DNA from: Fimenecus sp045632525
GTDB taxonomy: Bacteria; Bacillota; Clostridia; Oscillospirales; Acutalibacteraceae
DNA: 64,000 bases
Direction: 5' to 3'
Assembly (NCBI GenBank): GCA_045632525.1
Contig: JAZQWV010000004.1
Span: 15,805 to 79,804, forward strand
The notes below the pieces were generated by a model. That model had not been told where the DNA came from. It worked only from the letters and a program-made list of their open reading frames with translations, and did not search any database. Positions 7,250 to 14,644 of this stretch are shown one piece after another (the first letter of the stretch is position 1; every line of letters begins with the position of its first letter). The position numbers and the translations under genes are program-made.

Positions 7250-8601
7250 TGAGTAATGTTAATAATGAAAATGAAATTCTCTCATTTGAAGAATTGCGCA
7301 AAAAACTTGGTATGGATGATACTCCTACTAAAAAAACAGTAAAAAATGATGACTTGGCATCAATCGAACAAGAAACAGAGCCAAAACCTATTGAAACAAA
7401 ACAAGAAATATCAGCAATTAATGATGTTTTCGCTGATATCGAAAAGCAATTAGAAACACAAATTGAAGAAGAAAAGAATGATGGACCTAAAACATTGGTT
7501 GAAAACGGAAAAACCTTTGTTGATGTTACTGAACAATATGTGAAAGAACCGGTCACTCTTGAAACAACTGAAACAGTTATAGAAAAAACTGTCCAAAAGA
7601 AAAAACGTCGTACATTCAATCAAATTTTCTCTGATTTCTTCAGTGGTATGATACCGCTCAAAAAAGATAGCACAAAAGAAAAAATCAGAAAAATTGTAAT
7701 GGATTTATCAATAATTACAATTATTGGTTGCGCTATTGCCTTTGTAGAGCTTTATAGCCAAAATCGTGAACAATTGAAGATAGAAGAAGAAATTAGAGGT
7801 CAAATTGTTGATACTGATAATTTTGACGATAACGAGTATGTTGAAGCATGGCAAGAACTTTTTGCCCAATATCCACAGATTAAATTCCCTGATGATATGA
7901 ATCTTAAATATTCATATCTTTATGCACTCAACCAGGATTTTGTTGGTTGGTTGAATATTCCAGGTACAAACCTTGATGTTCAAGTGGTGCAGGGTAAGGA
8001 TAATGCTTCATATCTTCGCCACGATTTCTATGGTAAATGGAATCGTTATGGTTGTCCATTTATGGACTATAAAAACGACTCTAAATATCTTGACGACAAC
8101 ACAATTATTTATGGTCACCACATGACTGATGGTTTGATTTTCTCAAATCTCGATAAATATAAAACTTTAGAGGGTTATAAAGAGTCACCAATCATTGAAT
8201 TTAATACTTTGTATGATACATATTATTTTAAAATCTTCTCAGCGTTTTATATCAATGCTACACCAGCTGATGACAATAACTATTTCTTCAACTTTATGAT
8301 TACTGATTTTTCAACAGATGAAAGATTTTCAAAGTTTGTTGATGAGTTAAAGAAGAGAAGTGTTATTGATACTGGAATAAGCGTTCAACCAGACGATAAA
8401 TTGCTTACTTTGGTTACATGCACATTTGATTTTAATGACGCTAGATTCGTGGTTGTCGGCAGAATGGTGCGTGAAAACGAAAAGGTGGAAGTGGATACAA
8501 GCAAAGCAACGCTTAATACAAATCCAAAATTCCCACAAGCGTGGTATGATGCCAAAGGTCTTACAAATCCATTTAAAGACGATAAAAAGTGGGATGAATA
8601 A
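7249..8601 (+). CDS. Second class B sortase with a long acidic cytoplasmic N-terminus
   Basis: 450 residues. The C-terminal half is a class B sortase (His in IIYGHH, about residue 290; Cys in LVTC, about 390; Arg in DARFVVVGR). The transmembrane helix sits unusually far in, at about residues 149-169. Before it lies a charged, low-complexity region rich in Glu, Lys and Thr that should be cytoplasmic and largely disordered. The gene overlaps the previous stop by one base (TAATG) behind AAGGAGG, so the two sortases are translationally coupled. The sortase domains are clearly paralogous but not near-identical, suggesting different substrates or ordered action. Confidence 0.9.
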   Translation: MSNVNNENEILSFEELRKKLGMDDTPTKKTVKNDDLASIEQETEPKPIETKQEISAINDVFADIEKQLETQIEEEKNDGPKTLVENGKTFVDVTEQYVKEPVTLETTETVIEKTVQKKKRRTFNQIFSDFFSGMIPLKKDSTKEKIRKIVMDLSIITIIGCAIAFVELYSQNREQLKIEEEIRGQIVDTDNFDDNEYVEAWQELFAQYPQIKFPDDMNLKYSYLYALNQDFVGWLNIPGTNLDVQVVQGKDNASYLRHDFYGKWNRYGCPFMDYKNDSKYLDDNTIIYGHHMTDGLIFSNLDKYKTLEGYKESPIIEFNTLYDTYYFKIFSAFYINATPADDNNYFFNFMITDFSTDERFSKFVDELKKRSVIDTGISVQPDDKLLTLVTCTFDFNDARFVVVGRMVRENEKVEVDTSKATLNTNPKFPQAWYDAKGLTNPFKDDKKWDE

Positions 8602-8649
8602 TTAGTTATCAATTAGATTTATATATGGGAAAAGAGAGGTAAAATATCT

Positions 8650-10812
8650 ATGAAAGTTAGGTTGTTAGCACTGAATGTTGACAAGAACATGCCTTTTGCA
8701 AGATTTCAGGCAAGGGTTGTCAGCAGTATCAGTATGTATTCTGATGAAAACGCAACTTTTGAATCTTTTGAAAGTATGCAAGAGCTTTTTGGAGCGTTAC
8801 AAGATGCGTTAGAAAATGATGAACTTATTATTACTGCTGTTGATACAAAGCATTATAATAAACTTAAATCAGCTTTAATGCAGGCTCTTGAAACTGAAAT
8901 TCAATACAATTCAACCATTCTCAACATGCTTGAAAGCGATGAAGAAATGGATGACAAAACTCGCAAAGAGTTTTCATCATTCCCTGAACCAGCAACTGTA
9001 TTCTTGTCAAAAGACGGACTTTATTCAGGTTTCGGTATTGAAAACGGCGAGCAGTATTTGATGGTTGTTCCAATTGATAACGAAAGAATTAACCTTATTC
9101 TCAGAAATGGTGTTGTACCTTTCTTGTCAAAAAAAATTGAAATTGTTGATGGTGAAGAATTCTTAAGTGAAAACAAATTCTATGATAACGAAAAAGTAGC
9201 AATCGCAGTTAAAAGACTTCTTGATTCACAGTCAATTGTTGCAGTTAACGGAACACAGAATGCAGAAGTTCTTAAAAGCTGTGGCGATAGCGTAGAAGAT
9301 TTTGATAGCGTATTTGTGTTTACACCTCATGTTGAAGATAAAGGTGAAGTTAATGCTACTGAATATGCTGCACAACTTGCAAAAGTAAGTTTGGACCTCT
9401 CAGCAGCAAATATCGGTGCATCAATCAGTGATATCTATAATGCAGGCAATGCAAAATTCATCTGTATTGCAGTTGCAAATGATGAATCTGCAATTGTTCG
9501 CAAACTTTACATGGCAGAAGATGAAACAGAAGATGCATTTATTGAAAGTGCAGCAATTGAACTTATCGAACTCATTGGTGAAAAAGCAAGCGGAGTTAGA
9601 AGTGTTGGTATTGAAATTTCAGATGGTCCTGAACTCATTCCTGAAGAAGAGAAAAAACCAACAAACAAGAAATCAATGATTATTTTTGCAGCAGTTCTTA
9701 GTGCAGTTGTTGTTATTTGTGCGGTTTTGGGTGTTGTTTATAAAGTTCAAGGTGAAAATGGTGCTTTGGCAAATGCTCTCAATTCTATTTTTAGTAATGA
9801 AACAACAACCACAACAACAACTACTACAACAGAAACAACAACTGAACCCGTTGAAGATACACAGGCAGAATTTGTTAAATTCTCTGATTATATGATGTCA
9901 AATATAATTGCTATTGAAAAGAGAAAGATTGAAGCTGAAACTTCAACAACTGAGTCAACAACAGGTTCTACTGAAGAGTCTTCAACACAGTCACAGGTTG
10001 TTGAAGACGAGGGTGCACCAGCAACAATAAAAATCAATGGTGTTGACATTGAAGCAAAAGAAGCACTTGCAAGAATTGTTATGACTGAGATGGGCGAAGG
10101 TTACAATGTTGAAGCAATTAAAGCACAGACAGTTGTAATTTACACTTTCCTTAAATATTGTGATAACAATTTTGAAATTGAAGGTATTTTAATCAGCGAA
10201 ACATATAACGATGAAGTAAAGAGTGCAGTTGACGCAGTATTTGGCCAATATCTTGCAGTAAAAGATGTTGTGGCACTCACACCATACTTTGCAGTTGCTG
10301 CAGGTAAAACGGCAGATGCAGCTGGTATTTTCGCAAACTCATATGATTATCTCAAGCCAGTTTCAGTTAATGGTAATCCTGATGCTACGGCAGAAACATA
10401 CAAAATTGAAAGAAAATTCTCTCTTGGTGAAATGAAGGGACTTCTTCTTCAATATAACAATAAACTTGTTCTTGACGAAGACCCTGCAATGTGGTTGAGA
10501 GTTGTTTCACATGATGCTGCTGTTTCTTCAAGCATTGGCTATGTGGCTAAAGTTGCAGTTGGTGATACAGAAATTTCAGGTTTCGATTTCAAAAATGATG
10601 TAATCGGTTCATCTATTATGGCTTCACATTGCTTTACAGTTTATTATAATGAAACTGATAGCACTTTCACAATTACTACTTATGGTAATGGTTTAGGTGT
10701 TGGTATGAGCCAGACAGGTGCAAATCACCTTGCAAATACTGGTATGAAATATGAAAAAATTCTTTCAACATATTACAAAGGCACAACACTTACAAAGGAG
10801 AAAAATATATGA
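8650..10812 (+). CDS. Membrane protein: degenerate CinA-like cytoplasmic region + TM + SpoIID/LytB domain
   Basis: 720 residues. The C-terminal third (about 460-715) is a SpoIID/LytB domain: an Ile-Val-Met-Thr-Glu segment with the likely catalytic Glu, then VEAIKAQTVV, and near residue 683 GVGMSQTGANHLA followed by ILSTYYKG. SpoIID proteins are lytic transglycosylases acting on denuded glycan. A Thr-rich linker (about 384-400) and one transmembrane helix (about 342-366) precede it. The N-terminal 330 residues should be cytoplasmic. By eye they follow CinA: a MoCF-like part (FSSFPEPATVFLSKDGLYSG, cf. the PEGATVLPN.NG.APG pattern) and a CinA C-terminal-like part (SAANIGASISDIYN, cf. ADIAVAVSGIAGP in pncC). 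The AESCTGG active-site block is absent, so the region is probably not catalytic. galE overlaps by four bases. Confidence 0.75.
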   Translation: MKVRLLALNVDKNMPFARFQARVVSSISMYSDENATFESFESMQELFGALQDALENDELIITAVDTKHYNKLKSALMQALETEIQYNSTILNMLESDEEMDDKTRKEFSSFPEPATVFLSKDGLYSGFGIENGEQYLMVVPIDNERINLILRNGVVPFLSKKIEIVDGEEFLSENKFYDNEKVAIAVKRLLDSQSIVAVNGTQNAEVLKSCGDSVEDFDSVFVFTPHVEDKGEVNATEYAAQLAKVSLDLSAANIGASISDIYNAGNAKFICIAVANDESAIVRKLYMAEDETEDAFIESAAIELIELIGEKASGVRSVGIEISDGPELIPEEEKKPTNKKSMIIFAAVLSAVVVICAVLGVVYKVQGENGALANALNSIFSNETTTTTTTTTTETTTEPVEDTQAEFVKFSDYMMSNIIAIEKRKIEAETSTTESTTGSTEESSTQSQVVEDEGAPATIKINGVDIEAKEALARIVMTEMGEGYNVEAIKAQTVVIYTFLKYCDNNFEIEGILISETYNDEVKSAVDAVFGQYLAVKDVVALTPYFAVAAGKTADAAGIFANSYDYLKPVSVNGNPDATAETYKIERKFSLGEMKGLLLQYNNKLVLDEDPAMWLRVVSHDAAVSSSIGYVAKVAVGDTEISGFDFKNDVIGSSIMASHCFTVYYNETDSTFTITTYGNGLGVGMSQTGANHLANTGMKYEKILSTYYKGTTLTKEKNI

Positions 10813-11831
10813 GCAAAATTTTAGTTACAGGTGGCGCAGGTTTTATTGGTTCTCACACTTGCGTTGAACTTCTTAATGCTGGCTATGAAATCGTAGTCGT
10901 TGATAATCTCTACAACTCAAGTGAAAAATCACTTGATAGAGTCCGTGAACTTACAGGCAAAGACTTTGCGTTCTATCCTTTTGACATTCGTGATAAAGAA
11001 AATATGCAAAAGATTTTTGATGACCACAAAATTGATGCTTGCATTCACTTTGCAGGACTCAAAGCTGTAGGTGAGAGTTGTCAAAAACCACTTGAATATT
11101 ATGACAATAATATTGGTGGAACATTAGCACTTTGCGAAGTTATGAAAAATAATGGTTGCAAGAAAATTGTTTTCAGTTCATCAGCAACAGTTTATGGCAC
11201 AGAAAATGTATCACCACTTAAAGAATCAATGAAAACAGGTGGCACAACAAATCCTTATGGTACAACAAAATATATGATTGAGATTATTCTTGACGATTTC
11301 CATAAAGGTGATAGCGAATGGGCTGTGACACTTCTTCGTTATTTCAACCCAATTGGTGCCCATAAGAGTGGTCGCATTGGTGAAAATCCAAACGGAATTC
11401 CAAATAACCTTATGCCATATATCACACAGGTAGCCGTTGGTAAATTGCCACAACTCAATGTTTTTGGTGACGATTATAATACTCATGACGGTACAGGTGT
11501 GCGTGACTATATTCATGTTGTTGACTTGGCACTTGGTCATGTTAAAGCAGTTGAAAAAATTCTTAAAGATGAACCAAAGGTTAATGTTTATAACTTGGGT
11601 ACAGGTAATGGTTATAGTGTTCTTGATATCGTAAAAGCATTTGAACAGGCATCAGGTCAAAAAATCAATTACAAAATTGCACCTCGTCGTCCTGGTGACC
11701 TTGATACATGTTATTCTGATGCATCAAAGGCTCTCAATGAACTTGGTTGGAAAGCCGAAAGAGACCTTCTTGAAATGTGTGAAGACTCATGGCGTTGGCA
11801 AAGTAATAATCCAAATGGATTTGACGACTAA
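10809..11831 (+). CDS. galE: UDP-glucose 4-epimerase
   Basis: NAD-dependent short-chain dehydrogenase family enzyme that interconverts UDP-glucose and UDP-galactose. It shows the Rossmann motif TGGAGFIGSHT at the N-terminus, SSSATVYG around residue 120, the catalytic Tyr/Lys pair in NPYGTTKYMIE, and the epimerase signature LRYFNPIGAH. The length of 340 residues is standard. Its ATG overlaps the preceding TGA, so it is cotranslated with the SpoIID-domain gene; this hints that its sugar product feeds the cell envelope, but the grouping alone does not prove it. Confidence 0.94.
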   Translation: MSKILVTGGAGFIGSHTCVELLNAGYEIVVVDNLYNSSEKSLDRVRELTGKDFAFYPFDIRDKENMQKIFDDHKIDACIHFAGLKAVGESCQKPLEYYDNNIGGTLALCEVMKNNGCKKIVFSSSATVYGTENVSPLKESMKTGGTTNPYGTTKYMIEIILDDFHKGDSEWAVTLLRYFNPIGAHKSGRIGENPNGIPNNLMPYITQVAVGKLPQLNVFGDDYNTHDGTGVRDYIHVVDLALGHVKAVEKILKDEPKVNVYNLGTGNGYSVLDIVKAFEQASGQKINYKIAPRRPGDLDTCYSDASKALNELGWKAERDLLEMCEDSWRWQSNNPNGFDD

Positions 11832-11864
11832 TTAAAAATTATTTTAAAATAAAGGGTGATTAAA

Positions 11865-12437
11865 GTGAAGAAAAAAGGCTTAATTATTGCTGTATGCGCA
11901 ATAGCAGTTGTTTTAGTGATGCTTATAGGAAGTCTTGTTTCAACATATAACGAACTTGTTGATAAACAGGCAGAAGTAACCAACGCTGAATCACAGATTC
12001 AGGTTCAATTACAACGCCGTGCCGATTTGATTCCTAATCTTGTAAACACGGTAAAAGGCTATGCTGCTCACGAAACTGAAGTTTATACAGCCCTTGCTGA
12101 TGCTCGTGCAAAGCTTAATTCTGCATCAAACACAGAAGAATATACTGAAGCTCTTGAAAGCTATGATTCAGCTATTTCAAGACTTTTGGTAGTCGTTGAA
12201 AATTACCCTGAACTTCAAGCAAATCAAAATTTTATTTATCTTCAGGATGAACTTTCTGGTACAGAAAACAGAATTGGAATAGCTCGAAAAGATTATAACG
12301 AAATTGTAACTGAATATAACAAAACAATTAAAAAATTTCCAACAGTCCTTTTTGCAGGAATGTTAGGATTTCAAGAAGCAGATTTGTTTGAGGCAAGTGC
12401 TGGCGCTCAGGATGCTCCTGTAGTCAGCTTTGAATAA
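11865..12437 (+). CDS. lemA: LemA family membrane protein
   Basis: About 190 residues. One N-terminal transmembrane helix is followed by a long helical bundle with the family core YNELVDKQAEV..AESQIQ and RRADLIPNLVNTVKGYA. The biochemical function of LemA proteins is not settled; they are commonly encoded next to TPM-domain (YgcG-like) proteins, as here. GTG 11865 is chosen because AAAGGG lies about nine bases upstream; a GTG three codons earlier is the alternative. Confidence 0.9.
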   Translation: MKKKGLIIAVCAIAVVLVMLIGSLVSTYNELVDKQAEVTNAESQIQVQLQRRADLIPNLVNTVKGYAAHETEVYTALADARAKLNSASNTEEYTEALESYDSAISRLLVVVENYPELQANQNFIYLQDELSGTENRIGIARKDYNEIVTEYNKTIKKFPTVLFAGMLGFQEADLFEASAGAQDAPVVSFE

Positions 12438-12445
12438 AAGAAGCA

Positions 12446-13267
12446 ATGAAAATAAAGAGAATTTTAATTATCACCGCAATTTTATCGTTGTTGTTGTCAA
12501 TTTCAGCATGGGCAATAGATTTGCCTGACCCTACAACTGATTTTTTTGTTAATGACTTTGCAGGTGTAATTGACAATGAAACGGAAGAAGAACTTCAGAC
12601 GATAGGTGAAAGTCTTTATAAACAGACAACTGCGCAAGTGGTTGTTGTAACTGTTGAATCATTGGATGGTTATGATGTAGAAGAATATGCCTTGGAACTT
12701 GGTCGCGAGTGGGGAGTAGGCAATGAAGAAAACGATAATGGCGTTGTATTACTTCTCTCAGAATCTGATAGAAAAGTGACAATTCAGATAGGTTATGGTC
12801 TTGAAGGTTGTCTTCCCGATGGAAAAACTGGGCGAATTCTTGATGAGTATGCAATTCCTTATTTGAGTAATGACGATTTTTCAACAGGACTTGCGGAATG
12901 CTATAGGGCAATTGTGTCCGTTGTCTGTGAAGAATATGGTGTTGAATTAGACGAGTATGACCTTGATAATTATGTTTCTGAATATGAGTATGAATATGAA
13001 ATCTCTTATGAAGAATTTTCTGTAATAATTATTACTGCATTTACAGTTATTTCATTAATTGTATTCATAATCATAAAATGCAAAGATGATGGTTCTCATC
13101 ACGGTGGTGGTTCTCATCACGGCGGTGGTTCTTATTACGGTGGACATGTTTATCATGGCGGTTTTAGTTCAGGTGGTTTCCGAAGCGGTGGAGGTTTCTC
13201 TGGTGGCGGTGGCTTCCGTGGAGGTGGCGGCTCCTTTGGCGGAGGAGGCTCGTCAAGAGGTTTTTAA
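12446..13267 (+). CDS. TPM-domain (YgcG family) membrane protein with Gly/His-rich tail
   Basis: 273 residues: signal peptide (1-23), then a TPM domain (about 30-165) with DFAGVID near its start, a Gly-rich block (GREWGVGNEENDNGVVLLLS) and IGYGLEG. A transmembrane helix (about 190-210) follows. The short cytoplasmic tail is made of HHGGG, FSSGG and GGGGF repeats. This matches the YgcG arrangement and the usual lemA partnership. TPM domains have been linked to phosphatase-like activity and to photosystem repair in plants; the role in Clostridia is unknown. It lies eight bases downstream of lemA. Confidence 0.88.
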   Translation: MKIKRILIITAILSLLLSISAWAIDLPDPTTDFFVNDFAGVIDNETEEELQTIGESLYKQTTAQVVVVTVESLDGYDVEEYALELGREWGVGNEENDNGVVLLLSESDRKVTIQIGYGLEGCLPDGKTGRILDEYAIPYLSNDDFSTGLAECYRAIVSVVCEEYGVELDEYDLDNYVSEYEYEYEISYEEFSVIIITAFTVISLIVFIIIKCKDDGSHHGGGSHHGGGSYYGGHVYHGGFSSGGFRSGGGFSGGGGFRGGGGSFGGGGSSRGF

Positions 13268-13270
13268 TTT

Positions 13271-13873
13271 ATGAGAGTATTTGATTTTGATAATACAATT
13301 TACGATGGTGAAAGTGGATTTGATATCTTTTTTTATTATGTAAAAAAAGACCCCAAAGGTGTTGCAAAATTTGTTCCAAAATTTATGGAAGGTTTTTTGA
13401 AATATAAACGCCATTTAATCACAATTGAAGAAGTAAAGACGGAGTATGCTTCATATATCAAAGAATATTTCAAACGAATTGATAATATTGAAGAAGACTT
13501 TAAAAAATTCTGGGATATAAATGAAAAAAACATCAAAACATTTTATCGAAAAATTCAAAAAGAAGATGATGTTATTCTTTCAGCTTGTCCTTATTGTCTT
13601 TTGAGTGTAATGACAAATCGACTTGGCATCAAAAATGTTATTTCGTCAGAGCTTGATGCAAAAACAGGTGAAATTGGCGAAATTTGCTATCACGAAAATA
13701 AAGTGAAAATGTTCAGAGCAGTATATGGTGACACAGAAATTGATGAGTTTTATACAGATTCAATGAGTGACAAACCAATGATGGATATTTCGAAAACAGT
13801 TTTTCTTGTTGATGGAGAAAAACTTATAAAAATTAAAAAAGACGGAGTTTATCTTGATGATAAATTCGAATAA
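13271..13873 (+). CDS. HAD-superfamily phosphatase (phosphoserine-phosphatase-like)
   Basis: 200 residues, cytoplasmic. HAD motif I is FDFDNTIYDG (nucleophile and acid/base Asp at about 4 and 6), motif II is the Ser in ILSACP, and motif III/IV residues lie in the Lys-containing segment and YTDSMSDKPMM. The helical cap between motifs I and II resembles SerB-type HAD enzymes. The true substrate is unknown. It lies three bases downstream of the TPM gene and may be the last gene of that operon. rnpB begins 14 bases after the stop. Confidence 0.85.
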   Translation: MRVFDFDNTIYDGESGFDIFFYYVKKDPKGVAKFVPKFMEGFLKYKRHLITIEEVKTEYASYIKEYFKRIDNIEEDFKKFWDINEKNIKTFYRKIQKEDDVILSACPYCLLSVMTNRLGIKNVISSELDAKTGEIGEICYHENKVKMFRAVYGDTEIDEFYTDSMSDKPMMDISKTVFLVDGEKLIKIKKDGVYLDDKFE

Positions 13874-13887
13874 TTACAACAGAATAT

Positions 13888-14213
13888 GAGTTGGTTGGGC
13901 AGTTGCGCAGATTATAATCTGTGAGGAAAGTCCGAGCATCATACAGCAGGGTAACGGCTAACGGCCGCCGAGGGTGACCTTAGGGAAAGTGCATAGAAAA
14001 TTACCGCCGTTTTTAACGGTAAGGGTGGAAAGGCGAGGTAAGAGCTCACCAGCGTTGCAGAGATGTAACGGCTGAGCAAACCCTACCCGATGCAACGTCG
14101 ACTGAAGTTGTCAGCTGGGCAGATACTTCGAAAGACGGCTTCAGGCACATAGCAATATGTGTCGCAGATAGATAATTGCCTTAAACGACAGAACTCGGCT
14201 TACAGACCAACTC
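13888..14213 (+). ncRNA. rnpB: RNase P RNA, bacterial type A
   Basis: Catalytic RNA that matures tRNA 5' ends. Conserved parts are visible in order: GAGTTGGTTGGGCAGTTGC opening with paired 3' ACCAACTC, the universal GAGGAAAGTCCGAGC core, a P12-type hairpin region, GAGCAAACCCTACCCGATG, then ACAGAACTCGGCTTACAGACC at the 3' side. The 326-base length and the interior layout point to the ancestral type A, as in Clostridia, not the type B of Bacillus. A terminator follows directly. The ends were set by the pairing of the terminal stem and could be off by a few bases. Confidence 0.95.
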
Positions 14214-14220
14214 GTTTCTT

Positions 14221-14255
14221 AATAAGAGCTTGTTTTTCAGGCTCTTATTTTTTTA
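14221..14255 (+). terminator. Intrinsic terminator of rnpB
   Basis: AATAAGAGC (14221-14229) pairs with GCTCTTATT around a T-rich loop, followed by a long T run. It sits eight bases after the rnpB closing stem. Confidence 0.85.
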
Positions 14256-14299
14256 ACCAAAAAATATAATCACCGTATAATATGTTGAGGTGATTTTTT

Positions 14300-14644
14300 A
14301 TGTTTGAAGCATTGTTATGGTCCTTTTTTCTGTGCTCAACTCTTATGGGAATAGTTGCTTTTTGTTATACAATTATGTTAAAATTATTAATACCAAAAAC
14401 TCGAAAAGATTTTTTCGTTTTTTTGCCTTGCGATATAACAAGCTGTGATGTCCGAAAGAAAGCCTATGCTTTGAGAATAAAACTCAATTTGATGGGTGAC
14501 GATATTCACGGCAAAATTGTTGTGTTAGATAACGGCATGCGTGAATATGAAAGAGATAATCTTTTAGAAATATGTAAAGAATGTAACGGAATATATCTGG
14601 TTAACAAAGAATATATAAAGGATTTTTTAGATGGAAGAATTTGA
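14300..14644 (+). CDS. Small membrane-anchored protein of unknown function
   Basis: 114 residues. A hydrophobic N-terminus (about 5-35) should anchor it. The remaining 80 residues are soluble with an alternating strand/helix look (FFVFLPCD, then GKIVVLDNGM, then GIYLVNKEY) and three cysteines. No family is recognised. GAGGTG stands eight bases before the start, and a TATAAT-like box lies 21 bases upstream without a convincing -35. Its last 14 bases overlap recD2, so the two are probably cotranscribed. Confidence 0.75.
   Translation: MFEALLWSFFLCSTLMGIVAFCYTIMLKLLIPKTRKDFFVFLPCDITSCDVRKKAYALRIKLNLMGDDIHGKIVVLDNGMREYERDNLLEICKECNGIYLVNKEYIKDFLDGRI

Noticed and set aside
9799..9845. ACA/ACT-rich tract as a tandem DNA repeat or recombination site
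   Set aside because: It encodes the Thr-rich linker of the SpoIID-domain protein in frame; simple codon repetition explains it.
12549..12911. 120-codon antisense frame under the TPM gene
   Set aside because: No ribosome site, unusual composition, and the plus-strand protein is a clear family member.
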